Source of the DNA: JANYIP01 sp031394045
GTDB lineage: Bacteria > Actinomycetota > Actinomycetes > Prado026
Reading direction: 5' to 3'
DNA length: 34,963 nt
Assembly (NCBI GenBank): GCA_031394045.1
Contig: JANMWN010000213.1
Coordinates: 1 to 34,963 of the forward strand
Part shown: positions 1 to 8,085 of the stretch, piece by piece
Layout: the number at the start of each line of letters is the position of its first letter
Position numbering within the stretch: the stretch's first letter is position 1
The notes under the pieces: model-generated
Databases searched by the model: none
Told to the model about the DNA's origin: nothing
The model's input: the letters and a program-made list of their open reading frames with translations, nothing else
Position numbers and translations under genes: made by a program

Positions 1-278
1 TGCCGTACCGCAAAGGCGTCCGCCACCGTCTCGACGTCAGCCGCGGCGTCCACCACCCGGCGCCCGGGCTGCCGCGTGCTGGCGCCGTACCCGGGCCGGT
101 CGTACGTCAGCAGCCGTACCCCGATGCGGTCGAGCAGCGCCAGGTCCGGCGGACGCCACAGCCGGGACCCGGGGGTTCCGTGGACCGACACGACCGGGCT
201 GCCGTCGTGGGGGCCGAACGCCGCGGCGGTGAGCAGCCGCCCGTCGGCGGTGGGTACCGGCAGCGCGGTCTCGTCCAT
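1..278 (-). CDS. Alpha/beta hydrolase, N-terminal part (runs off window start)
   Basis: Reading the minus strand from ATG at 278 gives an open frame of about 92 residues to the window edge without a stop. It contains the alpha/beta hydrolase oxyanion-hole motif VHGTPGSR and, after it, LLTYDRPGYGAS, the beta4 region that follows in this fold. The nucleophile elbow (GxSxG) and the Asp/His of the triad lie beyond the window, so the substrate cannot be named. The start is supported by a TACGCT hexamer six bases upstream, suggesting a leaderless transcript. There is no signal peptide, so it is probably cytoplasmic. Esterase, epoxide hydrolase or haloperoxidase-like roles are all possible. Confidence 0.8.
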   Translation of the reverse strand, partial: MDETALPVPTADGRLLTAAAFGPHDGSPVVSVHGTPGSRLWRPPDLALLDRIGVRLLTYDRPGYGASTRQPGRRVVDAAADVETVADAFAVR

Positions 279-284
279 GATCAG

Positions 285-290
285 AGCGTA
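285..290 (-). promoter_or_regulatory. Probable -10 element of a leaderless promoter (TACGCT)
   Basis: On the minus strand TACGCT is followed by exactly six bases and then the ATG of the alpha/beta hydrolase. The same hexamer occurs 6-7 bases before starts at 455 and 30114. This is the TANNNT-to-start spacing expected when transcription begins at the start codon. Confidence 0.5.
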
Positions 291-340
291 CGGCCGCCCA
301 CACCCGCCTGTCCCCCGCCTGTCCCCCGCCCGTACTCACG

Positions 341-400
341 ACGACTCACGACGACTCACGACGACTCACGACGACTCACGACGACTCACGACGACTCACG
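341..400. repeat. 10-bp tandem repeat, six exact copies
   Basis: The unit ACGACTCACG is repeated six times without change, with a partial copy before it (334-340) and two bases after it. It is flanked by two copies of an 11-mer GCCTGTCCCCC (306-327) and two of a 10-mer GGCTCATGGC (404-423). The unit length is not a multiple of three, consistent with the segment being non-coding between the divergent hydrolase and DUF4031 genes. It is a short microsatellite-like array, not a CRISPR, since there are no spacers. Confidence 0.95.
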
Positions 401-441
401 ACAGGCTCATGGCGGCTCATGGCGGCTGACGACGGCCCGCG

Positions 442-447
442 TACGCT
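442..447 (+). promoter_or_regulatory. Probable -10 element (TACGCT) of the DUF4031 gene
   Basis: TACGCT is followed by seven bases and the GTG at 455. No Shine-Dalgarno sequence precedes this GTG. Spacing and hexamer match the hydrolase (285-290) and methyltransferase (30102-30107) promoters. Confidence 0.5.
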
Positions 448-454
448 GCCGGGC

Positions 455-715
455 GTGACGATCCTGGTGGACCCGGCCACCTGGCCGGGGCGGGGCCGGC
501 TGTGGTGCCACCTGGTCAGCGACGTCTCGTTCGAGGAGCTGCACGCGTTCGCGGCCGCTTGCGGGATCCCGGAGCGGGCGTTCGAGCGCGACCACTACGA
601 CGTACCCGAGGAGCGCCGGGCCGAGGTCGTCGCCGCCGGGGCGACGCAGGTACGCAGCCGCGAGCTGGTCGAGCGGATCACGGCAGCAGGCCTGCGCCGT
701 CCTAAGCACCGATAG
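455..715 (+). CDS. DUF4031 domain protein
   Basis: This small protein of 86 residues begins TILVDPATWPGRGRLWCHLV after a GTG start. It continues with the DUF4031 landmarks SDVSFEELHAFA, AFERDHYDVPEER and VRSRELVERITAAGLRR. The family is common in actinomycetes and its biochemical role is unknown. The GTG at 455 is preferred to an upstream in-frame ATG at 419 because family members start at this point and a TACGCT -10-like hexamer lies seven bases before it. The protein is soluble with no membrane segment. The stop codon lies inside a 9-bp tandem repeat, so the next two repeat units also carry in-frame TAG codons. Confidence 0.8.
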   Translation: MTILVDPATWPGRGRLWCHLVSDVSFEELHAFAAACGIPERAFERDHYDVPEERRAEVVAAGATQVRSRELVERITAAGLRRPKHR

Positions 716-737
716 CACCGATAGCACCGATAGCACC
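711..737. repeat. 9-bp tandem repeat over the DUF4031 stop codon
   Basis: GATAGCACC occurs three times in a row. The stop TAG of the DUF4031 gene is in the first unit, and because the unit is nine bases the second and third units give further in-frame TAGs (722 and 731). Confidence 0.9.
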
Positions 738-777
738 GAGCGCCCTGTTAGCTCGACGTTTCGTTTGATCTACCACT

Positions 778-796
778 GACAACCGCACTCGTTGTC
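778..796. terminator. Weak stem-loop between convergent genes
   Basis: GACAAC and GTTGTC form a 6-bp stem with a 7-base loop between the DUF4031 gene and the convergent ABC gene. There is no U-tract. It could help end transcription but the evidence is slight. Confidence 0.2.
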
Positions 797-799
797 CGG

Positions 800-2545
800 T
801 CAGTCGGCGTCCTCGCGCCAGGACCGCCACAGCGCCGCGTACGCCCCGCCCGCCGCGACCAGCTCGTCGTGGGTCCCGATCTCCGACACCCGCCCGCCCT
901 CGACCACGGCCACCCGGTCGGCGTCGTGCGCGGTGTGCAGCCGGTGCGCGATCGCCACGACGGTACGCCCGGACAGCACCGCAGCCATCGACCGTTCGAG
1001 GTGCCGGGCCGCGCGGGGGTCGAGCAGCGAGGTGGCCTCGTCGAGCACGAGCGTGTGCGGGTCGGCCAGCACCAGCCGGGCCAGCGCGACCTGCTGGGCC
1101 TGCGCCGGCGACAGCACCAGCCCGCCCTGCCCGACCGCCGTCAGCATCCCGGCCGGCAGCGCGGAGACCCACTCGAGCGCGTCCACCGCCTCGAGCGCGG
1201 ACACCAGCTCCTCGGCGGACGCCAGGGGACGGGCCAGCCGTACGTTGTCCTCGATCGTCCCCACGAACACGTGGTGCTCCTGGGTCACCAGCGCGACGTG
1301 CCCGCGCAGCTCGTCCAGCCCGAGCTCGGTGAGCCCGACCGAGCCGACGGTGACCGAGCCGGTGCGCGGTCCGTGGATCCCCGCGAGCAGCCGCCCGAGG
1401 GTCGACTTGCCGGCGCCGCTCGGCCCCACGACGGCCAGCCGCTCGCCGGGCCGCAGGTCGAGCTCGAGCCCGTGCAGGACGTCCCGCCCTTCGTTGTACG
1501 CGTACCGCACGTCGGTCGCCAGCAGGTGCTCGTCCAGCGGCCTACGCCCCGTCGCGACGCGGTCCGAGGGAACGTGCGAGACGCCGATCAGCCGCGACAG
1601 CGAGGTGCTGCCGACCTGCAGCTCGTCCAGCCACGAGATCAGCCGGTCGATCGGGTCGATCAGCTGCTGGACGTAGAGCGTGACGGCCGTGACCTCGCCC
1701 AGGGACGCGTGCCCGCCGGAGTACATCCAGCCGCCGAACAGCAGGGTGACGATCAGCGGCACCGTGTACGCGAAGTCGATGGTGGGGAACCAGATGCAGC
1801 GCAGCCAGAGCGTGTACCGCTCGGCCCGGAACGCCTCGGCCAGCGTCGCGTCCGCAGCCAGGACCCGGTCGGCCTGCAGCGACAGCGCCTCGACCGTCCG
1901 GGCGCCCTCCGCGCTCTCGGCCACCACCGCAGTCATCGCCGAGTACGCATCCCGCTCGGCCAGGTAGCCGGCCGGCGCCCGCTTGAGGTACCAGCGGGTC
2001 GGCAGGTAGATCAGCGGGATGAACACCAGCACCGGCAGCGCCACCACCGGCGAGACCAGGAAGGTCGCCAGCGCCGTCAGGAACGTGGTCACCAGCGCGA
2101 TCAACGTCTCGGGCACGGCGAACCGGACGGTACGGGACAGCGCGTCCACGTCTCCGGTCGTACGCGTGAGCAGGTCACCCGTCCCGGCCCGCTCGACCGT
2201 CGACAGCGGAAGCGCCAGCACCTGCATCAGGAACTCCTCGCGCAGGTCCGCCAGCACCTGCTCGCCGAGCACCGACGACGCGCGCCGGGCGTAGCGGGTG
2301 AGCAGCGTCTGGGCGAGCACGAAGCAGGCCAGCAGCACCGCGACCTGGTCGACGTGGGCGGTGGTCATGCCCTCCTGGACCCCCTGCACCAGCCCGCCGA
2401 GCAACCGCGGTCCGGCCAGCCCGGCGACCGCCGCGAGCGAGTGCAGCGCGAGCGTCCACCACAGCGCCCGTGGGTGCCGCCGCATCAGCCCGCGGGCGTA
2501 GGCACGGGTCTGCTCGCCGGTGGCCACCGGCAGGGTGCGCCTCAT
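800..2545 (-). CDS. ABC exporter half-transporter with intact Walker A and degenerate signature
   Basis: A fused membrane and ATPase protein of 581 residues (ABCB type). The first ~310 residues form a type-1 exporter membrane domain with about six helices. The ATPase domain follows. It has Walker A GPSGAGKST (374-382), a Q-loop Gln (422), Walker B LVLDE with catalytic Glu 503, and an H-loop His (534). Its signature motif is LSPAQ (478-482) instead of LSGGQ. The ATG overlaps the stop of the upstream partner (ATGA), so the two are translationally coupled and probably form a heterodimer. The exported substrate (drug, lipid or peptide) cannot be told from sequence. An unbroken minus-strand frame extends upstream to 4726, but that part is out-of-frame reading through the partner gene. 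Confidence 0.9.
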   Translation of the reverse strand: MRRTLPVATGEQTRAYARGLMRRHPRALWWTLALHSLAAVAGLAGPRLLGGLVQGVQEGMTTAHVDQVAVLLACFVLAQTLLTRYARRASSVLGEQVLADLREEFLMQVLALPLSTVERAGTGDLLTRTTGDVDALSRTVRFAVPETLIALVTTFLTALATFLVSPVVALPVLVFIPLIYLPTRWYLKRAPAGYLAERDAYSAMTAVVAESAEGARTVEALSLQADRVLAADATLAEAFRAERYTLWLRCIWFPTIDFAYTVPLIVTLLFGGWMYSGGHASLGEVTAVTLYVQQLIDPIDRLISWLDELQVGSTSLSRLIGVSHVPSDRVATGRRPLDEHLLATDVRYAYNEGRDVLHGLELDLRPGERLAVVGPSGAGKSTLGRLLAGIHGPRTGSVTVGSVGLTELGLDELRGHVALVTQEHHVFVGTIEDNVRLARPLASAEELVSALEAVDALEWVSALPAGMLTAVGQGGLVLSPAQAQQVALARLVLADPHTLVLDEATSLLDPRAARHLERSMAAVLSGRTVVAIAHRLHTAHDADRVAVVEGGRVSEIGTHDELVAAGGAYAALWRSWREDAD

Positions 2546-4254
2546 TCGTCCTCCCCCCGGGTCACGACCGCGCGGTAGACCGGGTCCGTACGCATCAGGA
2601 CGCGATGGGTACCGGTCGTCTTCACGACCCCGTCGGTGAGCAGGGCGACCTCGTCGCAGGCCTCGAGCAGCAGCGGGCTCGTCGTCATGACCACCGTGGT
2701 GCGCCCGGCCCGTGACGACCGGATCCGGTCGGCGATCCGCGCCTCGGTGTGGGCGTCGACGGCGCTGGTCGGCTCGTCCAGCACCAGGATGTCTGTGCCG
2801 GCGAGCAGCGCCCTCGCGAGCACCAGCCGTTGCCGCTGCCCGCCGGAGAAGGAGCGGCCGCGCTCCTCGACCACCGCGTCCATGCCGCCGGGCAGTGCAT
2901 CGAGCACGTCCTCGGCCCCGGCGGCGGCGATGATCGCGTCGAGCTCGGTGTCCGTCGCGTGGTCCGACGGGTCCAGCTCGTGCCGCAGCGGGCCGGAGAA
3001 CAGCCGCGGGTCCTTGTCGCCGACCAGGATCCGGCGGCGCACGGCGCCCAGCGACAGGTCGGTCAGGGGTACGCCGCCGAGGGTGACCGCGCAGGGTCCG
3101 TCGACGTAGCGGCCGAGCCGGTCGGCCAGCGCGCCGGCGTCCTCGGGGTTGGCCGAGGCGATGCCGAGCAGCAGCCCCGGCCGGACCACCAGGCCGGTCT
3201 CGACGTCGACAAGCTCGGCGCCGGGCGGGGGAGTGTCGGCGGCGGCGGGGGGCTCGGGCAGCAGCGGCTCCAGCCGGAGCACGGCCAGCACCCGGCCCGC
3301 GGAGATCAACCCGTTCGAGACCTTCTCGACCGTCTCCGTCGCCGTACGCAGGGGAGTGACCAGGAAGGCGGCGTACCCGTAGAACGCGACCAGCTCGCCG
3401 ATCGACAGCGTCCCCTCGACCGCGAACCGCGCGCCCAGCCAGGTGACCAGCGTGATGAAGATGCCGGGCAGCAGCACCTGCGCCGCGTCGAGGACGGACT
3501 GCACGCCGGCAACGCCGACGCCGGCCTGGCGGACCAGCTGCGACTGCGTACGGAAGCGGGCCAGGAAGGTCTCCTCGCCGCCTACGCCGCGGAGCACCCG
3601 GAGCCCGGCCACTGTGTCCGACCCGAGGGTCGTCAGCTGGCCGACCAGCATCCGCTGCTCGAGCTGGCGGTTCTGCAGCGGGCGTACGAGCGGGGCCAGC
3701 GCGATGGTCAGCACGGGCAGCCCGATCAGCACGATCAGGCCGAGCTCGAGCGAGGATCGCAGCAGCAGCACCGCCACGAGGATGAACGTGACGACCGCGC
3801 CGGCCGCCCGCGCCGAGACGTCGAACGATCCGCCGATCCGCATCGTGTCCGACGCGGTCACCGTGACGATGTCGCCGGGTGCGACCTGCGCCGGCAGGCT
3901 GGCCCCGAGCTGGACCACCTTGCGGTCGACCAGCTGCTGGGTACGGAAGCTGGCCACGATCCAGTTCGTCACCGCGAACCGGTGGCGTACGACGCCGGCC
4001 CCCGCCTGGACGACGCCGACCCCGAGCAGGATCGACGACCACAGGATCAGCTGGCCCGTGTCCTGCCCGGCGATGCCCGTGTCGATCGCGCGGCCGAGGA
4101 GCGCGGGGGCGACCGCCTGGCCGAGCATCCAGATGATGCCGGCCACGATGCCGCAGGCCAGCGAGCCCTTCTGCCCGCCCGCGATCCACCACAGGTAGCG
4201 CGCTGGGCTCCGCAGGTCCGGCGTTCCGGGGTCGGCCAACGGGAGGGAGCGCAC
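2542..4254 (-). CDS. ABC exporter half-transporter with destroyed Walker A
   Basis: Partner of the downstream ABC gene, 570 residues, with an exporter membrane domain (about residues 20-310) and an ATPase domain. The segment where Walker A belongs reads GIASANPEDA (364-373) and has no GxxGxGKS/T. The Q-loop Gln is absent (LVGDKDPRLF, 410-419) and the H-loop His is replaced (VVMTTSP, 521-527). In contrast the signature FSGGQ (469-473) and Walker B LVLDE (490-494) are perfect. This subunit therefore supplies the good signature to its partner's good Walker A. The chosen GTG start at 4254 has a TAGGTT hexamer eight bases upstream on the minus strand and fits a leaderless start. The frame is open further upstream but that stretch overlaps guaA and is not family-like. 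Confidence 0.88.
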   Translation of the reverse strand: MRSLPLADPGTPDLRSPARYLWWIAGGQKGSLACGIVAGIIWMLGQAVAPALLGRAIDTGIAGQDTGQLILWSSILLGVGVVQAGAGVVRHRFAVTNWIVASFRTQQLVDRKVVQLGASLPAQVAPGDIVTVTASDTMRIGGSFDVSARAAGAVVTFILVAVLLLRSSLELGLIVLIGLPVLTIALAPLVRPLQNRQLEQRMLVGQLTTLGSDTVAGLRVLRGVGGEETFLARFRTQSQLVRQAGVGVAGVQSVLDAAQVLLPGIFITLVTWLGARFAVEGTLSIGELVAFYGYAAFLVTPLRTATETVEKVSNGLISAGRVLAVLRLEPLLPEPPAAADTPPPGAELVDVETGLVVRPGLLLGIASANPEDAGALADRLGRYVDGPCAVTLGGVPLTDLSLGAVRRRILVGDKDPRLFSGPLRHELDPSDHATDTELDAIIAAAGAEDVLDALPGGMDAVVEERGRSFSGGQRQRLVLARALLAGTDILVLDEPTSAVDAHTEARIADRIRSSRAGRTTVVMTTSPLLLEACDEVALLTDGVVKTTGTHRVLMRTDPVYRAVVTRGEDE

Positions 4255-4262
4255 GATCGTCC

Positions 4263-4268
4263 AACCTA
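4263..4268 (-). promoter_or_regulatory. Probable -10 element of the ABC exporter operon (TAGGTT)
   Basis: TAGGTT on the minus strand lies eight bases before the GTG at 4254. It lies back to back with the guaA promoter (4313-4318), so the gap is a divergent promoter region. Confidence 0.35.
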
Positions 4269-4312
4269 GGGGGCGGGAGGGTGTGGGGTCGAACCGGTTT
4301 CCGCTCCGTCGG

Positions 4313-4318
4313 TAGACT
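4313..4318 (+). promoter_or_regulatory. Probable -10 element of guaA (TAGACT)
   Basis: TAGACT is followed by six bases and the GTG start of guaA at 4325. No ribosome binding site is present, which suggests a leaderless guaA mRNA. Confidence 0.5.
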
Positions 4319-4324
4319 TGAGCG

Positions 4325-5896
4325 GTGACCTCGGAGCGCTCGGTTGTCCTTGTCGTCGACTTCGGTGCGCAGTACGCGCAGCTCATCGCGAGGCGGGTCC
4401 GCGAGGCCCACGTCTACAGCGAGATCGTCCCCTCGTCCATGCCTGTCGACCAGATCCTGGCCAAGCGCCCGGCCGCCGTGATCCTGTCCGGTGGGCCGTC
4501 CAGCGTCTATGCCGAGGGTGCGCCGCAGGTCGACGCGTCGCTGTTCTCGGCGGGGGTACCCGTCTTCGGGATCTGCTACGGGCACCAGGCCATGGCCATC
4601 GCGCTCGGCGGCACCGTCGACCGGACCGGGCGCTCGGAGTTCGGGCGTACCCAGGTGTCGGTCAGCGACGAGAAGTCCGTGCTGTTCGCCGACCTGCCCG
4701 ACTCGCTGTCCGTGTGGATGTCGCACGGCGACTCGGTGTCTGCGGCGCCGGCCGGGTTCGCCGTGACGGCGACGTCAGCAGGTGCTCCGGTGGCCGCGTT
4801 CGAGGACGTGGCGCGGGGCTTCGCGGGGGTGCAGTTCCACCCCGAGGTGCTGCACACCGAGTACGGGCAGAAGGTCCTCGAGCACTTCCTGTACGACGTC
4901 GCCGGCCTCGAGCCCGAGTGGGACATGGGCACCGTCATCGACGACCAGGTCGCGCTGATCCGCGCGCAGGTCGGGTCGGGTCGGGTCATCTGCGGGCTCT
5001 CCGGCGGGGTCGACTCGGCGGTGGCGGCGGCGCTCGTGCAGCGCGCGGTGGGGGACCAGCTGACCTGCGTGTTCGTCGACCACGGGCTGCTGCGCAAGGG
5101 CGAGGCCGAGCAGGTCGAGCGCGACTACGTGGCCGCGACCGGCGTACGCCTCAAGGTCGTCGACGCGCAGCAGCGCTTCCTCGACGCGCTCGAAGGTGTC
5201 ACCGCCCCGGAGACCAAGCGGAAGATCATCGGCCGCGAGTTCATCCGGGTCTTCGAGGCGGCCGCCCGCGAGGTCGTCGCCGAGGCCGGGGCCGAGGGCG
5301 AGCCGGTCGAGTTCCTGGTGCAGGGGACGCTGTACCCCGATGTCGTCGAGTCCGGCGGAGGTACCGGTACCGCGAACATCAAGAGCCACCACAACGTCGG
5401 CGGGCTGCCCGACGACCTGGCGTTCGCGCTGGTCGAGCCGCTGCGGATGCTGTTCAAGGACGAGGTACGCACGGTGGGGGAGCAGCTCGGGCTGCCCGCC
5501 GAGATCGTGTGGCGCCAGCCGTTCCCGGGGCCAGGCTTGGGGATCCGCATCATCGGCGCGGTCACCCAGGAGCGGCTCGACATCCTGCGTGACGCCGACG
5601 CGATCGCCCGCGAGGAGCTGTCCGCCGCGGGGCTGGACCGCTCGATCTGGCAGTGCCCGGTGGTGCTGCTGGCGGACGTACGCTCGGTCGGCGTGCAGGG
5701 CGACGGGCGTACGTACGGGCACCCGGTGGTCCTGCGCCCGGTGACCTCCGAGGACGCGATGACGGCCGACTGGGCCCGGGTCCCCTACGACGTGCTCGAG
5801 CGCATCTCCACCCGCATCACCAACGAGGTCCGCGACATCAACCGCGTCACGCTGGACGTCACGAGCAAGCCCCCCGGCACCATCGAGTGGGAGTAG
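4325..5896 (+). CDS. guaA: GMP synthase (glutamine-hydrolysing)
   Basis: It converts XMP to GMP using ATP and the amide nitrogen of glutamine, the last step of guanine nucleotide synthesis, in the cytoplasm. The protein has 523 residues, the usual length. The N-terminal class-I glutaminase has the nucleophile C84 in GICYGHQ and the His172/Glu174 pair in QFHPEV. The ATP pyrophosphatase follows with its P-loop SGGVDS (226-231). The C-terminal dimerisation/XMP-binding domain ends in the typical TSKPPGTIEWE. The GTG start at 4325 begins the conserved VLVVDFGAQYAQLIARR region. It is divergent from the ABC exporter pair and convergent with the sugar dehydrogenase gene. No purine riboswitch is visible upstream. 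Confidence 0.98.
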   Translation: MTSERSVVLVVDFGAQYAQLIARRVREAHVYSEIVPSSMPVDQILAKRPAAVILSGGPSSVYAEGAPQVDASLFSAGVPVFGICYGHQAMAIALGGTVDRTGRSEFGRTQVSVSDEKSVLFADLPDSLSVWMSHGDSVSAAPAGFAVTATSAGAPVAAFEDVARGFAGVQFHPEVLHTEYGQKVLEHFLYDVAGLEPEWDMGTVIDDQVALIRAQVGSGRVICGLSGGVDSAVAAALVQRAVGDQLTCVFVDHGLLRKGEAEQVERDYVAATGVRLKVVDAQQRFLDALEGVTAPETKRKIIGREFIRVFEAAAREVVAEAGAEGEPVEFLVQGTLYPDVVESGGGTGTANIKSHHNVGGLPDDLAFALVEPLRMLFKDEVRTVGEQLGLPAEIVWRQPFPGPGLGIRIIGAVTQERLDILRDADAIAREELSAAGLDRSIWQCPVVLLADVRSVGVQGDGRTYGHPVVLRPVTSEDAMTADWARVPYDVLERISTRITNEVRDINRVTLDVTSKPPGTIEWE

Positions 5897-5928
5897 CCCG
5901 ACCCGAAGCCGGAACGCCGTCCGCGCCG

Positions 5929-6933
5929 TCAGGCGATCTCGAGGATGACCTTGCCACGGGCGCCGACGGGAGCACGCAGGCAGGCCAGCGCTGCCGCGAA
6001 GTCCGCGAGCGGGTAGCGGTGCGTGACGAGGAAGCCGAGGTCGAGCCGGCCGGAGTTGAGCAGGTCGACCACCTCCGCCCACGCCGAGCGGGTGTAGCTG
6101 AAGCTGCCCGTCACGGTGACGTCGCCGTTTACGAGGTCGTCGATGGGGAGGTCCGCGGTCGCGCCGGTCCCGGCCAGCCCGAGCAGAAGGACCGTGCCGC
6201 CCCGTCCGGCCGACTGCAGGGCGACCGAGACGGCAACGGCTGCTCCGGCCGCCTCGACGACGAGGTCGAAGCCGGTGCCCGCCTGGTCCGCGCGCGTAAC
6301 GAACACATCGGCGCCCGCCGACGCGGCCAGTGCCGCCTGCTCCGGCCGTGCGCCGAGCAGCGTGATCGATGCGGGCGCCCAGAGCCCCAAGAGCTTGACC
6401 GCAAGCAGTCCCACCGAGCCGTCACCGACGACGAGGACGCGCGCCCCGGCCGGCGGGGCTGCCCGGCGCAGGGCCCGCAGGACCACCGAGGCCGGCTCGA
6501 TCAGAGCCGCGGACTCGCCCGAGACCGAAGGCGCGAGCAGGTGCACGAGGCCCGCTGGTGCGACCAGCAGGTCGGCGGCGGCTCCGTCTCGTACGAAGCC
6601 GAACTCGTCGTATGTGCTGCACCGGTTGGTGTCACCGGTCAGGCAGGCCGGGCAGTGCCCGCAGGGCACGATGCCCTCGACGACGGCCACCGTGCCGGCC
6701 GGTGGCGTGTCCAGCGAGCTCCCCGGATCGACGACGACGCCGCTCCACTCGTGGCCAAGCACGAGCGGGAGGCGTACGTAGGCGGGGTCGATCGTGCCGT
6801 CGATGATCTCGAGGTCGGTGCCGCACATGCCGACCAGGACCGGTCGCAGGAGCACCGAGCCGGGGACGAGGATGGGGTCGGGGAGCTGCTCAAGCGCGAC
6901 GAGCCCCGGCCCCCGTACGACGAGCCCTCTCAT
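5929..6933 (-). CDS. Zinc-dependent medium-chain alcohol/polyol dehydrogenase
   Basis: A 334-residue NAD(P)-dependent MDR-family oxidoreductase. The catalytic zinc ligands are C37 (MCGTD), H61/E62 (LGHEWSG) and probably E146. The structural zinc site is complete with C91, C94, C97 and C105. The Rossmann motif is GDGSVG (170-175). Such enzymes oxidise polyols, threonine or sugars. Its overlap with the IclR gene (ATGA at 6930-6933) and the neighbouring lactonase and sugar-acid dehydratase suggest that it oxidises an aldose to its lactone, the first step of the pathway. Substrate identity is inference from context. It converges on guaA. Confidence 0.88.
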   Translation of the reverse strand: MRGLVVRGPGLVALEQLPDPILVPGSVLLRPVLVGMCGTDLEIIDGTIDPAYVRLPLVLGHEWSGVVVDPGSSLDTPPAGTVAVVEGIVPCGHCPACLTGDTNRCSTYDEFGFVRDGAAADLLVAPAGLVHLLAPSVSGESAALIEPASVVLRALRRAAPPAGARVLVVGDGSVGLLAVKLLGLWAPASITLLGARPEQAALAASAGADVFVTRADQAGTGFDLVVEAAGAAVAVSVALQSAGRGGTVLLLGLAGTGATADLPIDDLVNGDVTVTGSFSYTRSAWAEVVDLLNSGRLDLGFLVTHRYPLADFAAALACLRAPVGARGKVILEIA

Positions 6934-7775
6934 CTGAGCCCGATGATTCGTCGGGGGATGCCTCGTAGCTGCTCGGTCACCTGGGCGGCCGCCGATCGGA
7001 CGGCTTGACCGAGGTCCTCGACCGCGCGGGGTGGCAGGTCCCGCTTGATGCCAGTGGCGCTGATGGCTCCGGCGCAGCCGCCCGTGTGGTCGTAGAACGC
7101 GGCCCCCACGCAGAACACGCCTTCGACGTCCTCCTCATCGTCGACGGCGTAGCCGCGCCGCCGGGTCGCGGCCAGGTCTGCGAGCAGCTCGTCGAGGCGG
7201 GTGATCGTCTTCGGTGTGCGCCGGGTGAGCCCGGTGCCCGCGATCAGCTCGGCCACCTGCTCGTCCGTCAGCTCGGCCAGGATCGCCTTGCCGGCCGAGC
7301 TGACGTGCGCAAGCTCCGGCACACCCAGCGGGGTGTAGAAGCGGATCGCGCCAGGAGCGTCGACCCGCTCCACGAACATCGGCTGGAGCGCGTCGTTGAC
7401 GGCGGCCCGGGTGGTCAGCCCGGTACGTGCAGTGAGCGCGTGCAGGACGGGTCGGCACAGCTGACCGAGCGGCAGCCGGTTGGCCGAGACGTCGCCGAGA
7501 CGCACGAGCGCCAGACCGAGCTGGTACCTGGGCCCGGGGTCGGTCGTACGCAGGTAGCCCTGGTCGGCGAGGGTACGGGCCAGCGCGTACGCCGTGCTCT
7601 TGGACGTGCCGAGGCTGCGGGCGATCTCGCTGACCGTGAGGCCGTCGATCGGACCGCCGGCCACAATGTCGACCAGGCGCAACGCCCGCGCGACGCTGGC
7701 GACGGTGTAGCGCGACTCGTGGTCACCAGTTGTGCCCGCCTGGCGCGGAGCGCCGGCTGCGGCTCCGGTGCTCAC
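6930..7775 (-). CDS. IclR-family transcriptional regulator
   Basis: About 281 residues: an N-terminal winged helix-turn-helix (roughly residues 23-90, including LTVSEIARSLGTSKSTAYAL) and a C-terminal IclR effector-binding domain (from LGLALVRLGDV to the end). The protein probably senses a sugar-acid intermediate and controls the adjacent catabolic genes. GTG at 7775 is chosen because GGGAGG lies seven bases upstream; the GTG at 7778 is also possible. Its stop overlaps the dehydrogenase start (ATGA), so the two are co-transcribed. Palindromes at 7823-7843 and 8010-8028 lie between it and the divergent operon and are good operator candidates. Confidence 0.9.
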   Translation of the reverse strand: MSTGAAAGAPRQAGTTGDHESRYTVASVARALRLVDIVAGGPIDGLTVSEIARSLGTSKSTAYALARTLADQGYLRTTDPGPRYQLGLALVRLGDVSANRLPLGQLCRPVLHALTARTGLTTRAAVNDALQPMFVERVDAPGAIRFYTPLGVPELAHVSSAGKAILAELTDEQVAELIAGTGLTRRTPKTITRLDELLADLAATRRRGYAVDDEEDVEGVFCVGAAFYDHTGGCAGAISATGIKRDLPPRAVEDLGQAVRSAAAQVTEQLRGIPRRIIGLR

Positions 7776-7822
7776 CACTGGACCTCCCCGTGTGCGACTG
7801 TGCCGAACGATAGCCGCATTTG

Positions 7823-7843
7823 CCGAACAGTGATGCTGTCCGG
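7823..7843. promoter_or_regulatory. Candidate IclR operator upstream of the regulator gene
   Basis: CCGAACAG, a 5-base spacer (TGATG), then CTGTCCGG: an inverted repeat with 8-bp arms and one mismatch. It lies 48 bp upstream of the IclR start. A further half-site CCGAAC lies at 7803-7808, exactly 20 bp (two helical turns) before the one in this site. Autoregulation is inferred. Confidence 0.5.
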
Positions 7844-7961
7844 CTCGGGCGTGACCCGACTTCGTGCCGTCGTCGGCCGGGACCATGCTTTCTCTGAAAC
7901 ACGTACGAAATCAAGAGTAGGAGACGGTTTGGTCACGATCCCGGTCAGCGGTCCAGTGTCC

Positions 7962-7990
7962 TTGACACCGCCGGGGGTCGATGCTCGACT
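7962..7990 (+). promoter_or_regulatory. Candidate promoter of the catabolic operon
   Basis: A perfect -35 TTGACA (7962-7967) is followed after 17 bases by TCGACT (7985-7990), an imperfect -10. The palindrome at 8010-8028 would then lie just downstream of the transcription start, a suitable place for repression. Confidence 0.4.
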
Positions 7991-8009
7991 GTGCCGTCTT
8001 GCCAATCTG

Positions 8010-8028
8010 CGTTCGGTCATGCCGAACG
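8010..8028. promoter_or_regulatory. Candidate IclR operator upstream of the catabolic operon
   Basis: A perfect inverted repeat, CGTTCGG-N5-CCGAACG. A further CCGAACAG follows at 8039-8046, itself part of CTGT-N8-ACAG (8031-8046). The same CCGAAC core occurs on the regulator side of the gap. Confidence 0.55.
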
Positions 8029-8085
8029 ACCTGTCTTGCCGAACAGCTCGTCTGATCGAACCGCGGCCCGGGAGGTGACATCGAG

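Noticed and set aside
341..400. Possible CRISPR array
   Set aside because: The 10-bp units are contiguous with no spacers and no cas genes are near.
2749..4269. Plus-strand open frame of about 500 codons opposite the ABC gene
   Set aside because: Arg/Asp/Gln-rich low-complexity translation typical of antisense frames in high-GC genes; no domain seen.
800..4726. Minus-strand frame open for over 1300 codons that could be read as one giant ABC protein
   Set aside because: Its upstream half is out-of-frame reading through the first half-transporter. The true partner is in another frame with its own motifs, and the two genes meet at an ATGA overlap.
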